Below, piece by piece: positions 1 through 13,790 of a DNA stretch of 64,000 nucleotides (position 1 is its first letter; each line of letters opens with the position of its first letter). Origin of the DNA: Nymphaea colorata (lineage: Eukaryota; Streptophyta; Magnoliopsida; Nymphaeales; Nymphaeaceae); the NCBI RefSeq assembly GCF_008831285.2, contig NC_045138.2, forward strand, positions 11,854,571 through 11,918,570, read 5' to 3'. The notes below the pieces were generated by a model. The model ran no database searches and had not been told where the DNA came from. It saw only the letters and a program-made list of their open reading frames with translations. A program made the position numbers and the translations under genes.

Positions 1-202
1 AAGTGGACATGATTAATGCCGACAGCCCAAAACTCCCGTGGATTTTAGGAGGCGGAACATTGGGGCTCTTTTACCGGCAGTCGGTTGTGACCCAACCTTT
101 AAAGTGGAAACGCCAAATTTTGGGTCAAACAGCAAACTTAGTTAAACTGAAGAACCTTATTTTATGTACAAAATTCGAGAAAATCGCATCAGATTAGCGT
201 AC

Positions 203-523
203 CCAACCGACCAATTTGTTGGAACTCCAGCCGGGTTTTCGAAGGCAGAGCGATAGAGTTGCGGACGCAGAAGGTTCTCCTCTGCTGTGCTAAACTTGGC
301 TGTCACAGGCGCAGCTGAATCGCAAAAGCATTGACTGAGAATTGAGTTTCCTAGGTTAGTATCGCCAACCGACCAATTTGTTTGAACTCCATCCGGGTTT
401 TCGACGGCAGAGCGATAGAGTTGCGGAGGCAGAAGGTTCTCTTCTGCTGTGCTAAACTTGGCTGTCACAGACGCAGCTGAATCGCAAAAACATTGACTGA
501 GAATTGAGTTCCTAGGTTAGTCG
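203..523. repeat. Two-copy 162-bp tandem repeat upstream of NTAN1
   Basis: Unit 1 runs about 203-364 and unit 2 about 365-523. The copies match almost base for base at an offset of 162, with scattered substitutions and one small indel near the end. The second copy stops about 8 bp before the NTAN1 start codon, so the repeat lies in the 5' UTR or proximal promoter. The period is a multiple of three, so the minus strand stays open across both units; that ORF is probably a by-product. The first 200 bases of the window show nothing else I can name. Confidence 0.9.
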
Positions 524-530
524 GTCGATC

Positions 531-3500
531 ATGATATACGTCGGAGGAGTTCCCTTTTCGTCGTCGCCTTCATCGGCATCCCCTCGTCAGGTATCGGATT
601 TTCTCTCTGCACTTTTACTGAAGGTCTTCTGCTTCAAAGTGCATCTTTTGTTTTCTTTATTTATTCATGGGTACCCAAGTATAGTTTTTATTTACAAAAG
701 AATTGGCAGAACTGATGAATGAAGATCTGTTCGATTTCGCTCACAAAGGCGTTAGTTATGCTATCTTAATTTTCTTGAATTTCTGTTTGTTATTCTTTTA
801 TTCTTTTAGTTCATGATTCTCGCTTCTGTAACCCAATACCTTTTGTTTGCTGGTACTCTTTGACAGTTCAATTCCTATTTATCAATTCAATATAAAAATA
901 AAAATTATTTTATTCTTAAGCAATTTATCCATGACAAGTACAAGAGAATGAAAAGCTTCTTCATTTCCCAAAACAACTAAATCTGATACGATCGGCTACT
1001 GGCGTCAGCCAATAATTATGGCACAGACATTCTTACGTCTGTTGGTATTCCTCTTACTGATCACTACAATTAATTAATAAATACAGGCATGTTTTTTTTT
1101 TTTTTTGGTGCGTGTTTCATGAAACGACAAACCAAATTCTGGCGTTAAAGCTGTTTGTTGTCATTATGCATGGTTGGTTCATCAGCCACTCATGATATCA
1201 GTTGTTAACAGCAATTCTATTTCTTATACATAATAGATGTGGCATCTATTGCTTGGCAGGAATATGAAATCTTGGTTGCACTATTAGAGCACCCCATGAT
1301 GCTTTCTGCATCAAATTCATTTAAAGAACTACCAGAATTGAAAATCTCAGATGCACAAGGAAATAGCTGTTGCAAGCTGAAGCATGTCTATGTCTTCCAG
1401 AGAGAATACGCAACGGTTTATCCTGAACATGTTGATGTACGTTTGTTTCTTCTAAATCCCTGTTATTACTTTTTTAAAGGTGTATTCCGAATGACGTGAC
1501 AATTCTAATTTCATAATGTTATATTTTTCTCCTGGTTCTAATTTACAACCTAGACATGTTTCCAAGTTTTAATCAGAAGTGCATCACCATACTTGCAAAA
1601 TTTAGTTTGGTGTGCATAGCGTGTGCATGCATGTTTGTATGAAAATAATGAAATAGTAAGGAATACTGGAAATTATTCTTTGCTGCATTTTTTGAATTCT
1701 CAAACACCAAGACTGTTATATGTGTAGATCTGGCTTTTGACTGCAGTAATCATATCAGTCCCACTCCCATGTTATCTTGGGAATTTGCCAACATGAGTCG
1801 AATGTCATGTTGGCATGATAAGGCACAGGACACAGAATGGCACTTCTCTCTGAAGGGGCTCTTGCAATGTGTTAGGTGGCCCCCCGTCCCACTGCCTAAG
1901 AGATCAGTGGAAGGGATAGGGTAGCTGACTCTGCTTGTCCAATCCATGCAAATGAGAATGTGTAAAGCTAACTTGACTACCGTGTCTTGTTTGTTATGTC
2001 TGATGTTTGAGTGTTTTTATAGTCTTCTTTGAACTTTAAATATTCAGGATGTTGAAGATGTGACTGTCTTATCTCCTAAGATTCTCCCTTTTTGCCATCT
2101 CTATCCTTTCTTTCTTTATTTTGTTTTTCTCCCCCACCTGTTTTGCATGAAAGTTTACATAACTATTCACCTGGAACACTTCCATACTTTTGTAACTTAA
2201 AATTTGAAACACTATCTGCACTCATAATCAAGCTTCTTGCCACTAAAATGTAAAAAACTTCTGGAACTTCTTATACACTGTTGACGTTTATTTTCTTTCT
2301 GGTTATGCTAGTACCGAAGGATTTACGAACACAGACTATGCCTTGATCAATTTGTTCTCATCATCCTTGGATGATCACTCGTTAATTTTTTTTTTGTTTC
2401 ACGTGGGATACCTTACCACTTATGTTATAAGAGTTAATCTGAGTGCACTTTTTACTTTGATTGCCTTAAAATTTTGAAACCATTCTTTTGTCCTTACCGT
2501 TTTCTGAGAACACTTGTCAACTTTTTGTGAAGTTTACCTTATATTGGAATGCTCTTATGGCATATTTTGTGTTGTTTCAGACCATATTAATATTGTCAAT
2601 TATAATTCAGTTAAAGCTATTTTTCTTGTAACATGCACAAGGTCACTTTCATGTGGTATGGGAGTGAACATGTTATATTTGGTCTATTGGATTCGGGTTT
2701 GTTCCTGATTCTGGCTTTTGCTACACTGACATCTAATAGTTCCATCTCATTCAAAGTAGTTTATAGGAACAGATGAGGCAACTACCTGTGTGGGACTAGT
2801 GATTCGCAACCAGAAGGATGGGATGTAAGTTTTACAAATTCACATGTTGATATTCAAGCAGTCATAGTTTCTAGCATATGGTATTCACTTATTTGTTCCT
2901 TGATACAGCACCTCTGTTGCTCATCTGGACTCTCCAAGTGTTGTTTCTTTGGGCCTTAACAGCATGTTATCATCACTTAATACTAGCATAGATACAGAGC
3001 TAGATGTGGGTTCTTCCTCTTTCTTCCATAGTATGATTTCCATCTATTTTGTTTTCACCTTTTAACAACTGTACAAATCTATAAATCTGCAGGTGCATCT
3101 AATAGGTGGCTATGAGGATTCACCTTCTCAAGTTTGTATTCCTTAGCTTTTCTGTTTTTTTTAAAGGTTCAGCTCTATTTAAGATATAGAGGTGTACCTT
3201 ATGCACATTTTTTTTTCTCAGGATATGGGTCATAGTGGTGGTAAGTCAGAAGATCGCAGAAAAAAGGTTGGGCATTCTTGGGATTTGTGCGGTGAAATAA
3301 TCAAAGCTTTACAAAATGATGCTACACCTTTTCACATTAAAACGCTCTGTATCCTGTCCCATAATACTTGGAGAGACAACTGTGGAACCTCACGCCCCAT
3401 AGCCAATGGTTTTCTGGTTAGTCAACACAATGACCTTGAAGTTTCTTTCTTCATCTAAGTTCCTTCTGTGATAAGAAAAGTTTATTGTTATTCTACTAAT

Positions 3501-6500
3501 TTCAGTTGTAGTTTGCGGGAAAGAAAATTGAAGAGCAATTTTCTGTTACGTCCCAGTGGCATGAGTGCCTCTCTTCTCTTTTTTTTCTGAGGTTCTTAAA
3601 CATTTATGCAAGCACTAAAAGTTATTAATAGTGGATTCTAAAAGGTCTTTTGCAGCTTTTGTACAGCGGAGGTGATTAGTCTTTTTCAATTCCAACATAA
3701 TGGTCTTATTTCATGGGTCATTACTTGAAGAATATTGCTTTACAAAATTTGTACATTAAACGTGCTAAATTTCTATGACTTATCATGTCCACCATAATCT
3801 ATCTAGTGTTTCCAGTTTAATGTTTTTACTAGTTTGGAACTTTTTTAGTTTTTTTTTCCCGTTTTTTGTTCTCCATCGTCTATGTTCAAAACTTGCTTTT
3901 TGATTCTTTCAGAAAAGCACATCACCATGTGTCTATCCGTAAACTTCTGCTTACAAATTTCCATTAGATCCTCTCAAAAAGGCACAGGACCATGTATCCA
4001 TCTGTAAATGTCGTGCTTAGAGAGCCACTTGCTAACCACATACCTTCCTCCGTTTCCTTTTCAAGTGGCAAACTGGTTATATACCTTCCTCCCTTTGCTT
4101 TTTGTTACAAGAGGTTTGGAGAGATAAAAATCTATTCTAATTGTAGGCTTCAGCAAAGGAACGTTAAAGCTGGTCAGCATTTGAACCTTAGCAACAAAAA
4201 TATTCAGATGATAGCCTCGTAAGAAATTTGGTAACCATAGTCTGGTCTTGATGGGTCTTCTCCTTAGTGCAGCATAAGGGTATGTGTGCATTTAGTCTTT
4301 TAAATGCAGATTTTTCTGATGCATAATAATTGGGTTAATGTCTGCTCTCTTTGTTACAATTGGTAAATCTCCTTCTCAACTTGTAAAACTCAACTCATAT
4401 TAGTGTTACGAGAATATGTATCATGGAAATTATCCCATCTCATTGTTTATGGTATAAAATAAATAAGCTCCTTCCCTATATGAGGCTGCACAATATTCGT
4501 TATCCATGACATTGCAATGTTGTTATCTTTTTCCCATGTCTACTTGCCATTCTTCTCCAGTGGTTCCTATTCCAACAAGATACACTTCCTTCAATGACCT
4601 GAAACTGACATCATGAAGGTGCTGACTACCTTGCATAATTGGCATTATCTAATTTTACTCAAGACCAATACACAGATGGGTTTGTAAAGGCTTTATATTC
4701 TCCAAGGACCTCTCATTTTCGCTCATTATCTTAAGCTTGTGAATCAGCCATAATCAGAGATACAGAAATTTAGACACCCCAGGGACCGCGCTACAAACAG
4801 AACCAGCACCATAATCATGACCTTTAAGTCCAAACTAGGGTATTTTCAAAACATGAACTTTCAGCAATGTTGTATAATATTTCATATACATTCAACCAAA
4901 CTATCAAAGATTCAAAACATAGTCATGAATATATGTAAAAGATCTAATCATCAATCGTTAACCTGATTCAAAGACTGTCATTCTGTTCACTTCTCAATTG
5001 ACTTGGTGATGAATCTCAGCACAGTCCGATCTGAATTCCGTACTGCAATAAAATTCATTAGACAGGGCACACATCTTAAACAAATTTCTATGACAATATT
5101 CGACAGCCAAACGAGCATCAAACCTGATAAATCATGCTGAGATTTTGTCTTCCAGTTAGTGAGATCTCTCTACCATGTGATCATATAGGGACTCTAGTTC
5201 TTTTTTCTTCAGCAACACATCACCACAATGACAATCCGTTTCTAGTCTGAATTGGAAATATGATTAGATTTATGCCACAGCCTTTGGGTTGGAAATTTCA
5301 ACTCAAAATATCAAAGATGGCGATAAAATCTTTATTGCATCGATCTCGATCACAGCCACGACGTTCTACAAGAAAAACAATTTATTTTCCAGATTTGATC
5401 ATGATGTCATCACAGACTCCTGTCAGATCTGATCACTAACTGCCGGAAGATCTCTTATAGCTTTGTTGGGCAACATTGCAAAAATAGTTATTTGGAATTT
5501 GGGGCAATTCCATATGATATAGATGTCTGTTCTTACAGCCTTTTCCGATCAATTTTCCTGACCGGTGGTCCTGCACCTAACACTTATTTGATGAGAAAGA
5601 GATGTCATATGTATGGTCAAGAGTTGAGAAAAGGAAAAATCTCCAAAATCTGACCTTGGTATAAAACTTATTTTAGAGACATGGATTTCATGTTTCAGAA
5701 ACTCCATTTCTTTTAATTTCAAGAGAAATGCACCCACTATCTAAACTACTCAACCATGCAAAAGCAAAAGATTGCATTTTTGTATCTATGCATGCTACTT
5801 TCTGTTGAGTCCTTTTGTGCTTTTTCAGGTAGAAACTTCGACTGGATTCATTAAACCAGCCAGCTTTGACAGAAGCTCCAGAATTCCTGACGAGATTGTG
5901 AGGAGACTTAGAGTCAGTTTCTCATTTGATGATCCTGCATGGAATGGCAAATTACTGGAGACTTATGATGCTCGTGAAGACAAGTTTTCTATTGCATCTT
6001 GCTGTTGGTAAATCCAATATTGTAGATTCTTAATTAATAAATAATGATTTTCTCTTTGAAATTTTATATAGATGAGATGTTCATTTTTTCTTCGTTTTCG
6101 TATATTGTGCCTCTACTTGGTCCATCTTTATGTTAAGAAGTAGGATAAATTGCTATTAATTTTTGTATTTTCCCTTTGTACATACTTTTCTGTATTTTTT
6201 ACGGCCGTTGGGATCCCAACTCTCTTGGGTCTGTCAGTGGGGTCTCTTGCCCCTCTTTTGTTATGCTTCTTTGAAGCAATACTTCATTTGTTTGTCAATC
6301 AATTATTTGGTGTCTTAGTGCAGTTTTCTCTTCTTTTTTGAGTGTTTGTGTTGAGTGAGAAATATAGATTGGCATCTATATTTGTTTCTTGTGGAGACTG
6401 AATTTCGTGCTCATTTGAGATAGCTTGAAGAATATCGGTCTATGTGTATATTTTCAGTTCTTTACATTTCAGACTTTGTATGAGCTTTTTTGTTTTTTTG

Positions 6501-6614
6501 TTTCCACAAGAGCTCTGAATGCCAGATGCATTGGCCTAAGACCTTTAAATTGAAATAGGTGAAGATCTTGACCCCATGGGTGCATCCCTTGAGCATAATC
6601 TGGTATGGACTTGT

Positions 6615-6647
<33 letters not shown>

Positions 6648-8139
6648 TTGAAATCATCCATGGTTTGAAACCATGCACAACTTGTGGGGGGCTATCGAGA
6701 TGTTTATTAACGTTGTCGTATAGTTCTAACTGGTTTGAGAACATAACTATAAGTGGATGTTTCAGCAGATTTTCTCATATTGATGACTTTGCAGTATTGC
6801 AAGCCATAATATATTCTTATGCTATCTGCCTTTTTTTATTGCGTATGACAACATTTATCAGAAATCCGTTTTTGTGATAATTTTATGACAATTTTATATA
6901 GGCAGCTGGTGGTGATTAAATGAAGTAACTATGAAGTCACACTTATAAGACAGCTTTGTTCCCATGGGTCCTATAAGGAGACAACTAATAAGCCATTAAG
7001 ATTGTCGTATTTTTTTCTAGTGCATCACACATCGTGCTTCTAAATACATTCATTTTGGTGAGGAACATATGTTGTATGTTTTCGTATTTCAGGGATGTGA
7101 ATTTGAAGTATCATGCACGAAAGGTTCTTCTATTGTCTGATTTGGAAGTGCTGCGATTTTGTTCAACTTCACCTGATGCTGAGAATCCTGAATTTGTAGA
7201 AAACACAAGGCGGTATCTACTCTCACCCAAGTGTTTCTTATAGCTTATATATTTTGTTTACCTGTTAAAGTTCTTATTTTTTCTCAGTTGGTTTCTTATT
7301 TATGACCTATCTGGGGAAGAAATCCTATGATTAGTCTTAATTCCTCTTGGTTAAGGCTAGTGTGAGTATGCTGGTCCTGCTCAGTCTCTGAGAATTTGTT
7401 GTTTAGAAGGGCGGGGCAGGGGGTGGGGAGGGGGGGGGGGGGGGGGAGAGGGTTGGGGTGTTCGGGTTGGGTGAGGAGGAGGATGCAACACAATTCGTAG
7501 TGCTACCCAATGTGTTAGTATGAAGGACATCATGAAAATAATTGGCCTAAGTTAATTTGATAGTGATAGATCACAATCGCAAAGAGATAGTACACAGGGA
7601 GGGTGGGGAGAATGCTGTTAGCCTAAAATGCCCCTTGGGAGAACTGAGGGGGCCACTCAAGCATGAGCAAATGTACAAATTATGATGGATTTTTGAAATT
7701 CGTTATTGTCATGATGATCTTGCTTCTTATGTTTGCCATAGTAGATTATTCAGTCCATGTATGTTCTTTCCCTTTATCAGACAGATATTCTACGGTCTCT
7801 GTGTCAGATGATTCTGTTTCTTGTTGTGTTGGGCAGATGATGAACTGAAAACGTTCATTGCAGTTGTACAGCTCACACTTTGTTGGATCTAGTTTAAAGA
7901 ACGACCATAAAAAGAGTGGTAGTAGCTCAAAACAGCAAGAATGTTGGTTCAAAACAACTGAAAAACAAGTCCACCACAATTGACAGAATCCAATTCTCTC
8001 ACAAGCTTGCGAAGTGGACCCAGTTACATCATTCATATAACATGCTTAGAAAAGCATAACAAAAATAGGAGTAATCTTGTCTATACGTACAAGCATGTTC
8101 GACGTGTATTATACACACACACACACACACACACAAACA

Positions 8140-8188
<49 letters not shown>

Positions 8189-9324
8189 ACACACACACTT
8201 GGTTGTTAACTACTTGTCAGGTTTGTCTTGATTGTGATTGGGCCTATTATTATGGTTTTACATTCTACAAGTCAAGCCATCACATGTAGAATCTGACGAG
8301 CTGGGAACTTTTGTCACCATTGTATTTCTTATAATTTTAAATTGCTAGGCTCATGGTGCTGATTGTGCTGCCCTGGTTGTGAAGTTTCTTAGACTTGTTC
8401 ACTTGTGATACTATGTTAAATAAGTTAAATTGGTGACCAGACATTGTTAGTTCGTACATGGCGATAACAAACCTTCGTATGGTAAAATGGATCGTAGATG
8501 TGTTCCTTATCTCCTATAATTGAAATGAATATACGGTGGTTAGGCGTACATCCAATGCTATAGAGTTGGGTGGAAGAAACAGTTTACATGAAGTACCCGT
8601 ACGGTATTACTCTAATGAGAAAGTAATGATTAAGATTAATGAGTGTTAACACCGTCCACACTCATGACTAAGCTAAATCTATGCTTAAACTAACTAAAAC
8701 TCAAGCAAAATGTTGAACTAAAGAGAAAAAAGAGAGAAAAAACAACAAACAATTTTTTTTGTATTCTTTCATTAACTGTGTATACAAAATGAACCCACGT
8801 CCCTTTATATAGAGAAAGGGACGGATTGTGGATCTCGATCCATGTACAGGTATTGGAAACTAACTAGATCCAGTTACAGAGATGTGGATCTAGTACATAG
8901 ATATTTATATTCAGGTTCAGTACTAAGGTCCAAATAACCAAACGAAATCCAAAACATAAGATGGAACTCTAAACGAACTATTAAACCTCATTATAATCCA
9001 AAATAAGTTGGATTTGGATCTATCTGCTTCTGGCTCTGCATCAGAAAGGATACATGTTATTGTTGTTAACGTACATGCAAATATGTTTACATATTTCTCT
9101 GCAGCAGCAAGGCAATGCTAAAAAGCATTTGTTTAGACGTGATGGAACAGCTTTGTAATATATCACAACTGACTTGGCTATTTCATTTTGCTAATAATAA
9201 ATGTGGATTTTGCAGGGTATGTAGATATCTTGTTAAGAATCCAGATTGGAGAAAGATCTTTCCTTTGGGGAAACCTCATGTTTTCAAGAGGACTAACACT
9301 GGCGAATGGGCACGATGTGAATAG
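531..9324 (+). CDS. NTAN1: Protein N-terminal asparagine amidohydrolase (nine exons)
   Basis: The enzyme deamidates N-terminal Asn to Asp, which can then be arginylated and recognised by the N-degron ubiquitin pathway. Exons I infer from GT-AG sites and frame: 531-590, 1260-1436, 2760-2824, 2909-3005, 3093-3131, 3222-3416, 5829-6007, 7093-7212 and 9216-9324. They join without a frame break to 346 residues, a normal length for plant NTAN1. The start MIYVGGVPF, the segments VYVFQREYATVYPEHVD, GTDEATTCVG, TSVAHLDSP, GGYED, PASFDRSSRIPDEIVRR and CSTSPDAENPEFV, and the end at GEWARCE all fit the plant family. Cys89 in ATTCVG is the likely nucleophile (inferred from the family). The ATG at 531 is chosen because the conserved N-terminus starts there. 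Intron 6 (2.4 kb) and intron 8 (2.0 kb) hold retroelement debris. Exon borders are inferred without transcript data; identity is confident. Confidence 0.93.
4340..4490 (-). mobile_element. Decayed copia gag fragment in NTAN1 intron 6
   Basis: This stretch resembles the minus-strand gag fragment at 43540-43660 in the NSE4 intron. Shared blocks include the text around ctcaacttgtaaaa and a taaaataaataag-like segment. No open frame remains. Adjacent intron sequence up to about 5500 may belong to the same antisense element, but I see no LTR boundaries. Confidence 0.4.
6619..6647. repeat. (GA)n microsatellite in NTAN1 intron 7
   Basis: An uninterrupted AG/GA dinucleotide run. It has no visible coding role. 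Confidence 0.9.
7415..7450. repeat. G-rich tract with a 16-base G run in NTAN1 intron 8
   Basis: Successive G runs end in an uninterrupted G stretch at about 7431-7446. On the transcribed strand it could form a G-quadruplex. Length may be unreliable because homopolymers sequence poorly. Confidence 0.8.
8112..8200. repeat. Compound (CA)n(TA)n microsatellite in NTAN1 intron 8
   Basis: An AC run of about 12 units is followed by a TA run of about 20 units and a second short CA run. Reading frames across it are low-complexity and not genes. Confidence 0.9.
8644..9071 (-). mobile_element. Probable solo LTR in NTAN1 intron 8
   Basis: On the minus strand the segment has a TATATAAAGG promoter-like box (about 8801-8810 on the plus strand), then T-rich sequence with CTCTCTTT, and an LTR-like end TGTTAACA. 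The other end carries TGTTAACG, a near-match to the same palindromic terminus. There is no internal retroelement sequence and no matching target-site duplication (flanks atgag and tacat). Solo LTR or truncated remnant is inferred. Confidence 0.4.
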
Positions 9325-9363
9325 ATTGCGAATCACTCAATGTGACATGTTTCATTTGATTTA

Positions 9364-9500
9364 AGGGGGTATTTGGTAATGAAAATTTTGTGCTAATGTA
9401 CCATGAATTTGTATAAAAAATTGGTGTTACATGAATTTACTCTAATCTTTAAGACAAATTCATGGAACATGAATGTGGTGTTCCTGTTACCAAATGCCCC
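9364..9500. mobile_element. Short MITE-like element just after NTAN1
   Basis: The ends form inverted repeats: GGGGTATTTGGTAA on the left and TTACCAAATGCCCC on the right, with one mismatch. TTA lies on both outer sides, which fits the three-base TWA target preference of PIF/Harbinger elements. At about 137 bp it is non-autonomous. It begins about 40 bp after the NTAN1 stop, so it may lie in the 3' UTR. Confidence 0.55.
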
Positions 9501-10098
9501 TTATGCCCCTTAGGAGACTTTGTTAGCATATATTCTCAAGTATTGCAACCCCTCCCCATGCTTCAATAAATCATTGTTCTCCAAGTGCGCCCAATAATTC
9601 ATGTGCATAAGGGAGGCGTGCAAGCAAACTGGCTGCCTCTTTTTTTCTAAAATTAATATTTAATATTTTTTTTTTTTAATTCCTTAAGGGCATTGCCCCG
9701 CCGCTCTCCCTCTCCCAATGATCTTGTTTCTCGAGGGGCTAGAACTTGACCTTGGGAAAATGTAGTCTGACATCTTCCTTGACGTTTTAGTTCACGAAAG
9801 GTTTATGTTCATCGTTAGAATTGTTCTTATTTTGCTATAATCTAGTTCTTATTGTTATGCAAATTCCGTTATTTGGTTTTATATGATGTAACCTTCCAAC
9901 ACCTTCTTGGAAGCATGTTTTAGTAATGTTGAATTGTTGTAAAAAAATTCACTAAATTGGTATTAGCCACAGTTTATGATGCAACGATGGTTTATAGTGG
10001 TTTTTATAATGATTTATGGTCCTTTTGGTGACTAACTTTTAAATTTTAGCTGTCAGAGTACAGCAGCATTGACTTTTCCTCTCTCTCTCTTTCTCTCT

Positions 10099-10162
<64 letters not shown>

Positions 10163-10732
10163 AGTTGGTAAAAACCTGACCACTTGGATAAGAGACAAAA
10201 ACCATACCCATTAAAATTAATTTATTATTATTTTTGCATCTTTTTTTCTTACAAAAACACTTCTAAAGCATGATGTATACTAAATTAGTGTTTATAAACA
10301 CATTAGAAAGTTCATTTTTTGTTTAAAACACTTTTGAACATGAATACAAGAAGTTCTGTTTTTATCCCTTACCGAAGTGGTTTGGTATCTATCAATTATA
10401 TATATATAATTTTTGAAGTATGAGCACTTATTTGTATCAGTGCTAAAATATCTTATCTAAATGTGTATCTGGAAAAGCAAACATGTTTTAAAAAAATTTA
10501 AACATCATCCTTTTACGTTTGAATAAAAGGATTCGAGTCAGAATTCTATTAAAAGAATATAACATTAAATGCATATATCCCAGTGTCAGATACTGGAGTA
10601 TGGAAATATATAGGAAGCAGCTTCAGGTGCAATATGGGTAAATATTCTATAGTTCTGGATTTATTGAAACTACTTTATGAGGCATAAAAGTCCAACACTC
10701 TGAATGTCAAGTTACTAGACGTTACATTGTAA

Positions 10733-10814
<82 letters not shown>

Positions 10815-11593
10815 CCAGAATGAGATTGCTTTTAATGTTTAATTTTAGAAAACAATTAGACCAATATCCTTTGCAAGTTTGGATGAACTCGTATCAACAT
10901 GTCAAAGAGCTGGAACACCGAAATTCCAAGATATTGATAGATTAAAACCTGATTTCAGCAACATATATATATTCACTTTCTATGATTCAGGAGCTATTCA
11001 ACAAATAATTTACACTATTCAAGTTTCAGTAAACAATTTACTTGTATCCTATGATTTTAGCTAAAAAGTTTCAATTCTTAATAAACGATTTAGTTATATC
11101 CTATGTTCATTCTACAGTTTTAAATGTCCAACCATCAAAATGAAGTTGTGAATATGCAATATGACATCATAAATATTATTTTCCAGTATCCTTTGGTTTG
11201 GGTAACTCCACAAACACGTGTTTCTTCTATGATGAGTTCTGCTTTTGAGTAGGCGATCTCGAGTATCTGTTTTCTATAATCCTTCGTTTCCTTCAGGCCA
11301 CTGTGAACACTTGTTCATCTCCAAAATCTAGCATCAATTCAATCATATAAGTTTTTAAACTATGCCAACCGTTTAGTTGCTAGTGCAGTTCATGGCGTTA
11401 ACTAACTTTTATGTCATTAGAAAAAAAGAAATACGTCATCAGTACAAATGTTTCTAGAAAATATATGAAGATTTTTTTTTTGTTGGATTATGCATTACCC
11501 ATTTGCACTAATGTTTCTGCATAAGACAATGAAAGTTTGACTGACAAAATTGACACTATTACGTGTGTCCGTCACATGCTTCATCGGCATGTC

Positions 11594-11651
<58 letters not shown>

Positions 11652-12912
11652 CACGCTACAAATTGATAAAAAGAAATAGACACAGGTCGTCCATCAAATA
11701 AACAAAATAAATTAAACTAGACTAGACTATGTTTTAGGTCTATGGTTGCTAATTGAAAATGAATTAATGACTTTCTAGACGTATTACACTAGAGTCTATT
11801 TATTACTGGCCATACTTTTCATTTTTCCAATAAAGCTAATAATTTCTTTCAATCATGAAATTTTGTATGCTACCGAAGTTGAGAGTAATAGGACACTTAA
11901 AAACCTGCTTAGTATCATCCAAAAAAGATAAACAACAAACTGAAAAGAAAGAAAAAACATGCAGACTATATTAATGTAATACTATTTAAAAATATTTAAT
12001 TTTCACTCTATTTTTCTCACTTGCTACTAAGCGTATAGTTACCTACAAGTAAAGTCCAGTGTGCTTTTATCTTTAAATGGTTTTAATTATTTTTAAAATA
12101 AAAATAAATATGTATGTTGCTACCATTTTATACGTGTATAAAAATTTGATGCATTAATTACCCATTCAATTTTTACGTTCATTTAAATACGACAGAAAAT
12201 TTGATAGTGGCAAGGTTAGTCTTTTTATTCAAAATTTCTTTTAACTATATCAATTTCCATATCTGCAATGTAACAGGCTTTTTTTTTTCCTTTTACTAAA
12301 CAGTTCTTCAACTGAGTAAAGCTTATATGTCCATTGTTTATTTTTGTATTTCTAAAGTAATGCAAATTTTTGCTTTCCTAAACAATTTTTTCATGGTGAT
12401 CACTGACCTACGAAGTTGGTTTCTATTGAGAATTCTTAAGTAAGGCTACTAAGACTCACTACAAGAAAAGTAATCTAATGTGATGCTGGCGGGTCTGCAC
12501 CACTATTTCCTGGTACACTATCAGTTTCTATAAAAAATATATTTCATCATTTTTGAGTTTATATAATGGTGGTGAAGTAAACAAATCACCATATTTTACA
12601 TTTTCCATGTTTTAAAACTCTCTTGAGTTATACAGTCAAATAGCGTGTGGCAACTATAGTGAACCGTTACTATTATTAAATTTCTTTCTACAATATTAGC
12701 GCATAATAAGGTGTTTATATTATTTTCAATTGGTTTTGTAGACTTTCCATTTTTTATTTTTTGATTGCACTAAGTAACTCTATTGCACTTATTTAGTCAA
12801 ATAATCTTATTAAAGTACACATGTTTGGTTTAATTAAAAAAATTGTCTAGATAATAAAAAGCTTATATGAAATGTTTGATAACAAAAAAAACTTATCTTA
12901 AATGAATTTGGA

Positions 12913-12948
<36 letters not shown>

Positions 12949-13361
12949 TATTTACAAATAACATCTTGAAGTTTTAAACGGCAAGGTTTTGTCTGGTATA
13001 ATACGTCTAGCTTGAAAAAAAGGAAAAAATATGGTAATTTTTTTTTAAAAAAAAAACTAAAAATGGGGGGAAAATAAAATAAGTGAGAAACTAATAACAC
13101 AAACATCAAAAGATAAGTAGATTTGCAGCAAATAAAAAATAAAAAATAAAAAGAAAACCGTTTAGCATTAGAAAAATTGAAAAAATGAAAAAAGTGAAAA
13201 AAACGCGAAAAACACATTTAAAAAGGCGTTAAAACACGTTTTTTTAGTTTTTAACGTTTTTTTCAAACAATCGCATTTTTTAAAGTTTTAAATGGCCATA
13301 TAATTTATCACATTTTTTGTGCATTTTTTCAAAAAAAAAATGCATTTTCTGTGACTATGAT

Positions 13362-13440
<79 letters not shown>

Positions 13441-13790
13441 ATATATATATATTATTCTGATGTATCTAGCTAAAGGATGTCCCGATGACAATTCAATAAA
13501 AGTGGAATTATTTTTAATGTAACTCCTAGTTGCTTTTTGGACGTCCCTTTGTTATTTGCCGCAAATTCCTCTCATTGCCTTGGCTTGGACGCTCTCTCCA
13601 TCCACATATCGGTTCGTCCTCTCTTGGGTGAGCATATTTTTCTGGAATATAGTTCCTATTAGCTATATTTTTTCCCCATTAAAATTGTAAGATCTGTGTA
13701 GTGCATAGCTTATATTTAGCTGGGACGTCCACCATTTATTTCACTTGTTACCATTGATAGAGTTATGTTTTGAGTGACATTTCCTTGCAA
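9501..13790. other. AT-rich intergenic DNA with long TA microsatellites
   Basis: No gene is recognisable here. Simple TA runs occur at about 10104-10158, 10740-10811, 11597-11652, 12917-12946 and 13370-13452. A CACTACAAGAAAAG string at 12457-12470 matches the usual end of CACTA transposons, but no partner end was found. The stretch 13010-13330 is very A/T-rich, with repeated AAAACGC-like motifs. The rest is unassigned. Confidence 0.7.

Noticed and set aside
157-468. 103-codon minus frame with an internal protein repeat
   Set aside because: The repeat is explained by the 162-bp tandem duplication, whose length is a multiple of three; there is no independent evidence of coding.
13010-13290. 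A-rich stretch with AAAACGC and GTTAAAACACG words as a possible satellite
   Set aside because: No consistent period could be established, so it was left as AT-rich intergenic DNA.
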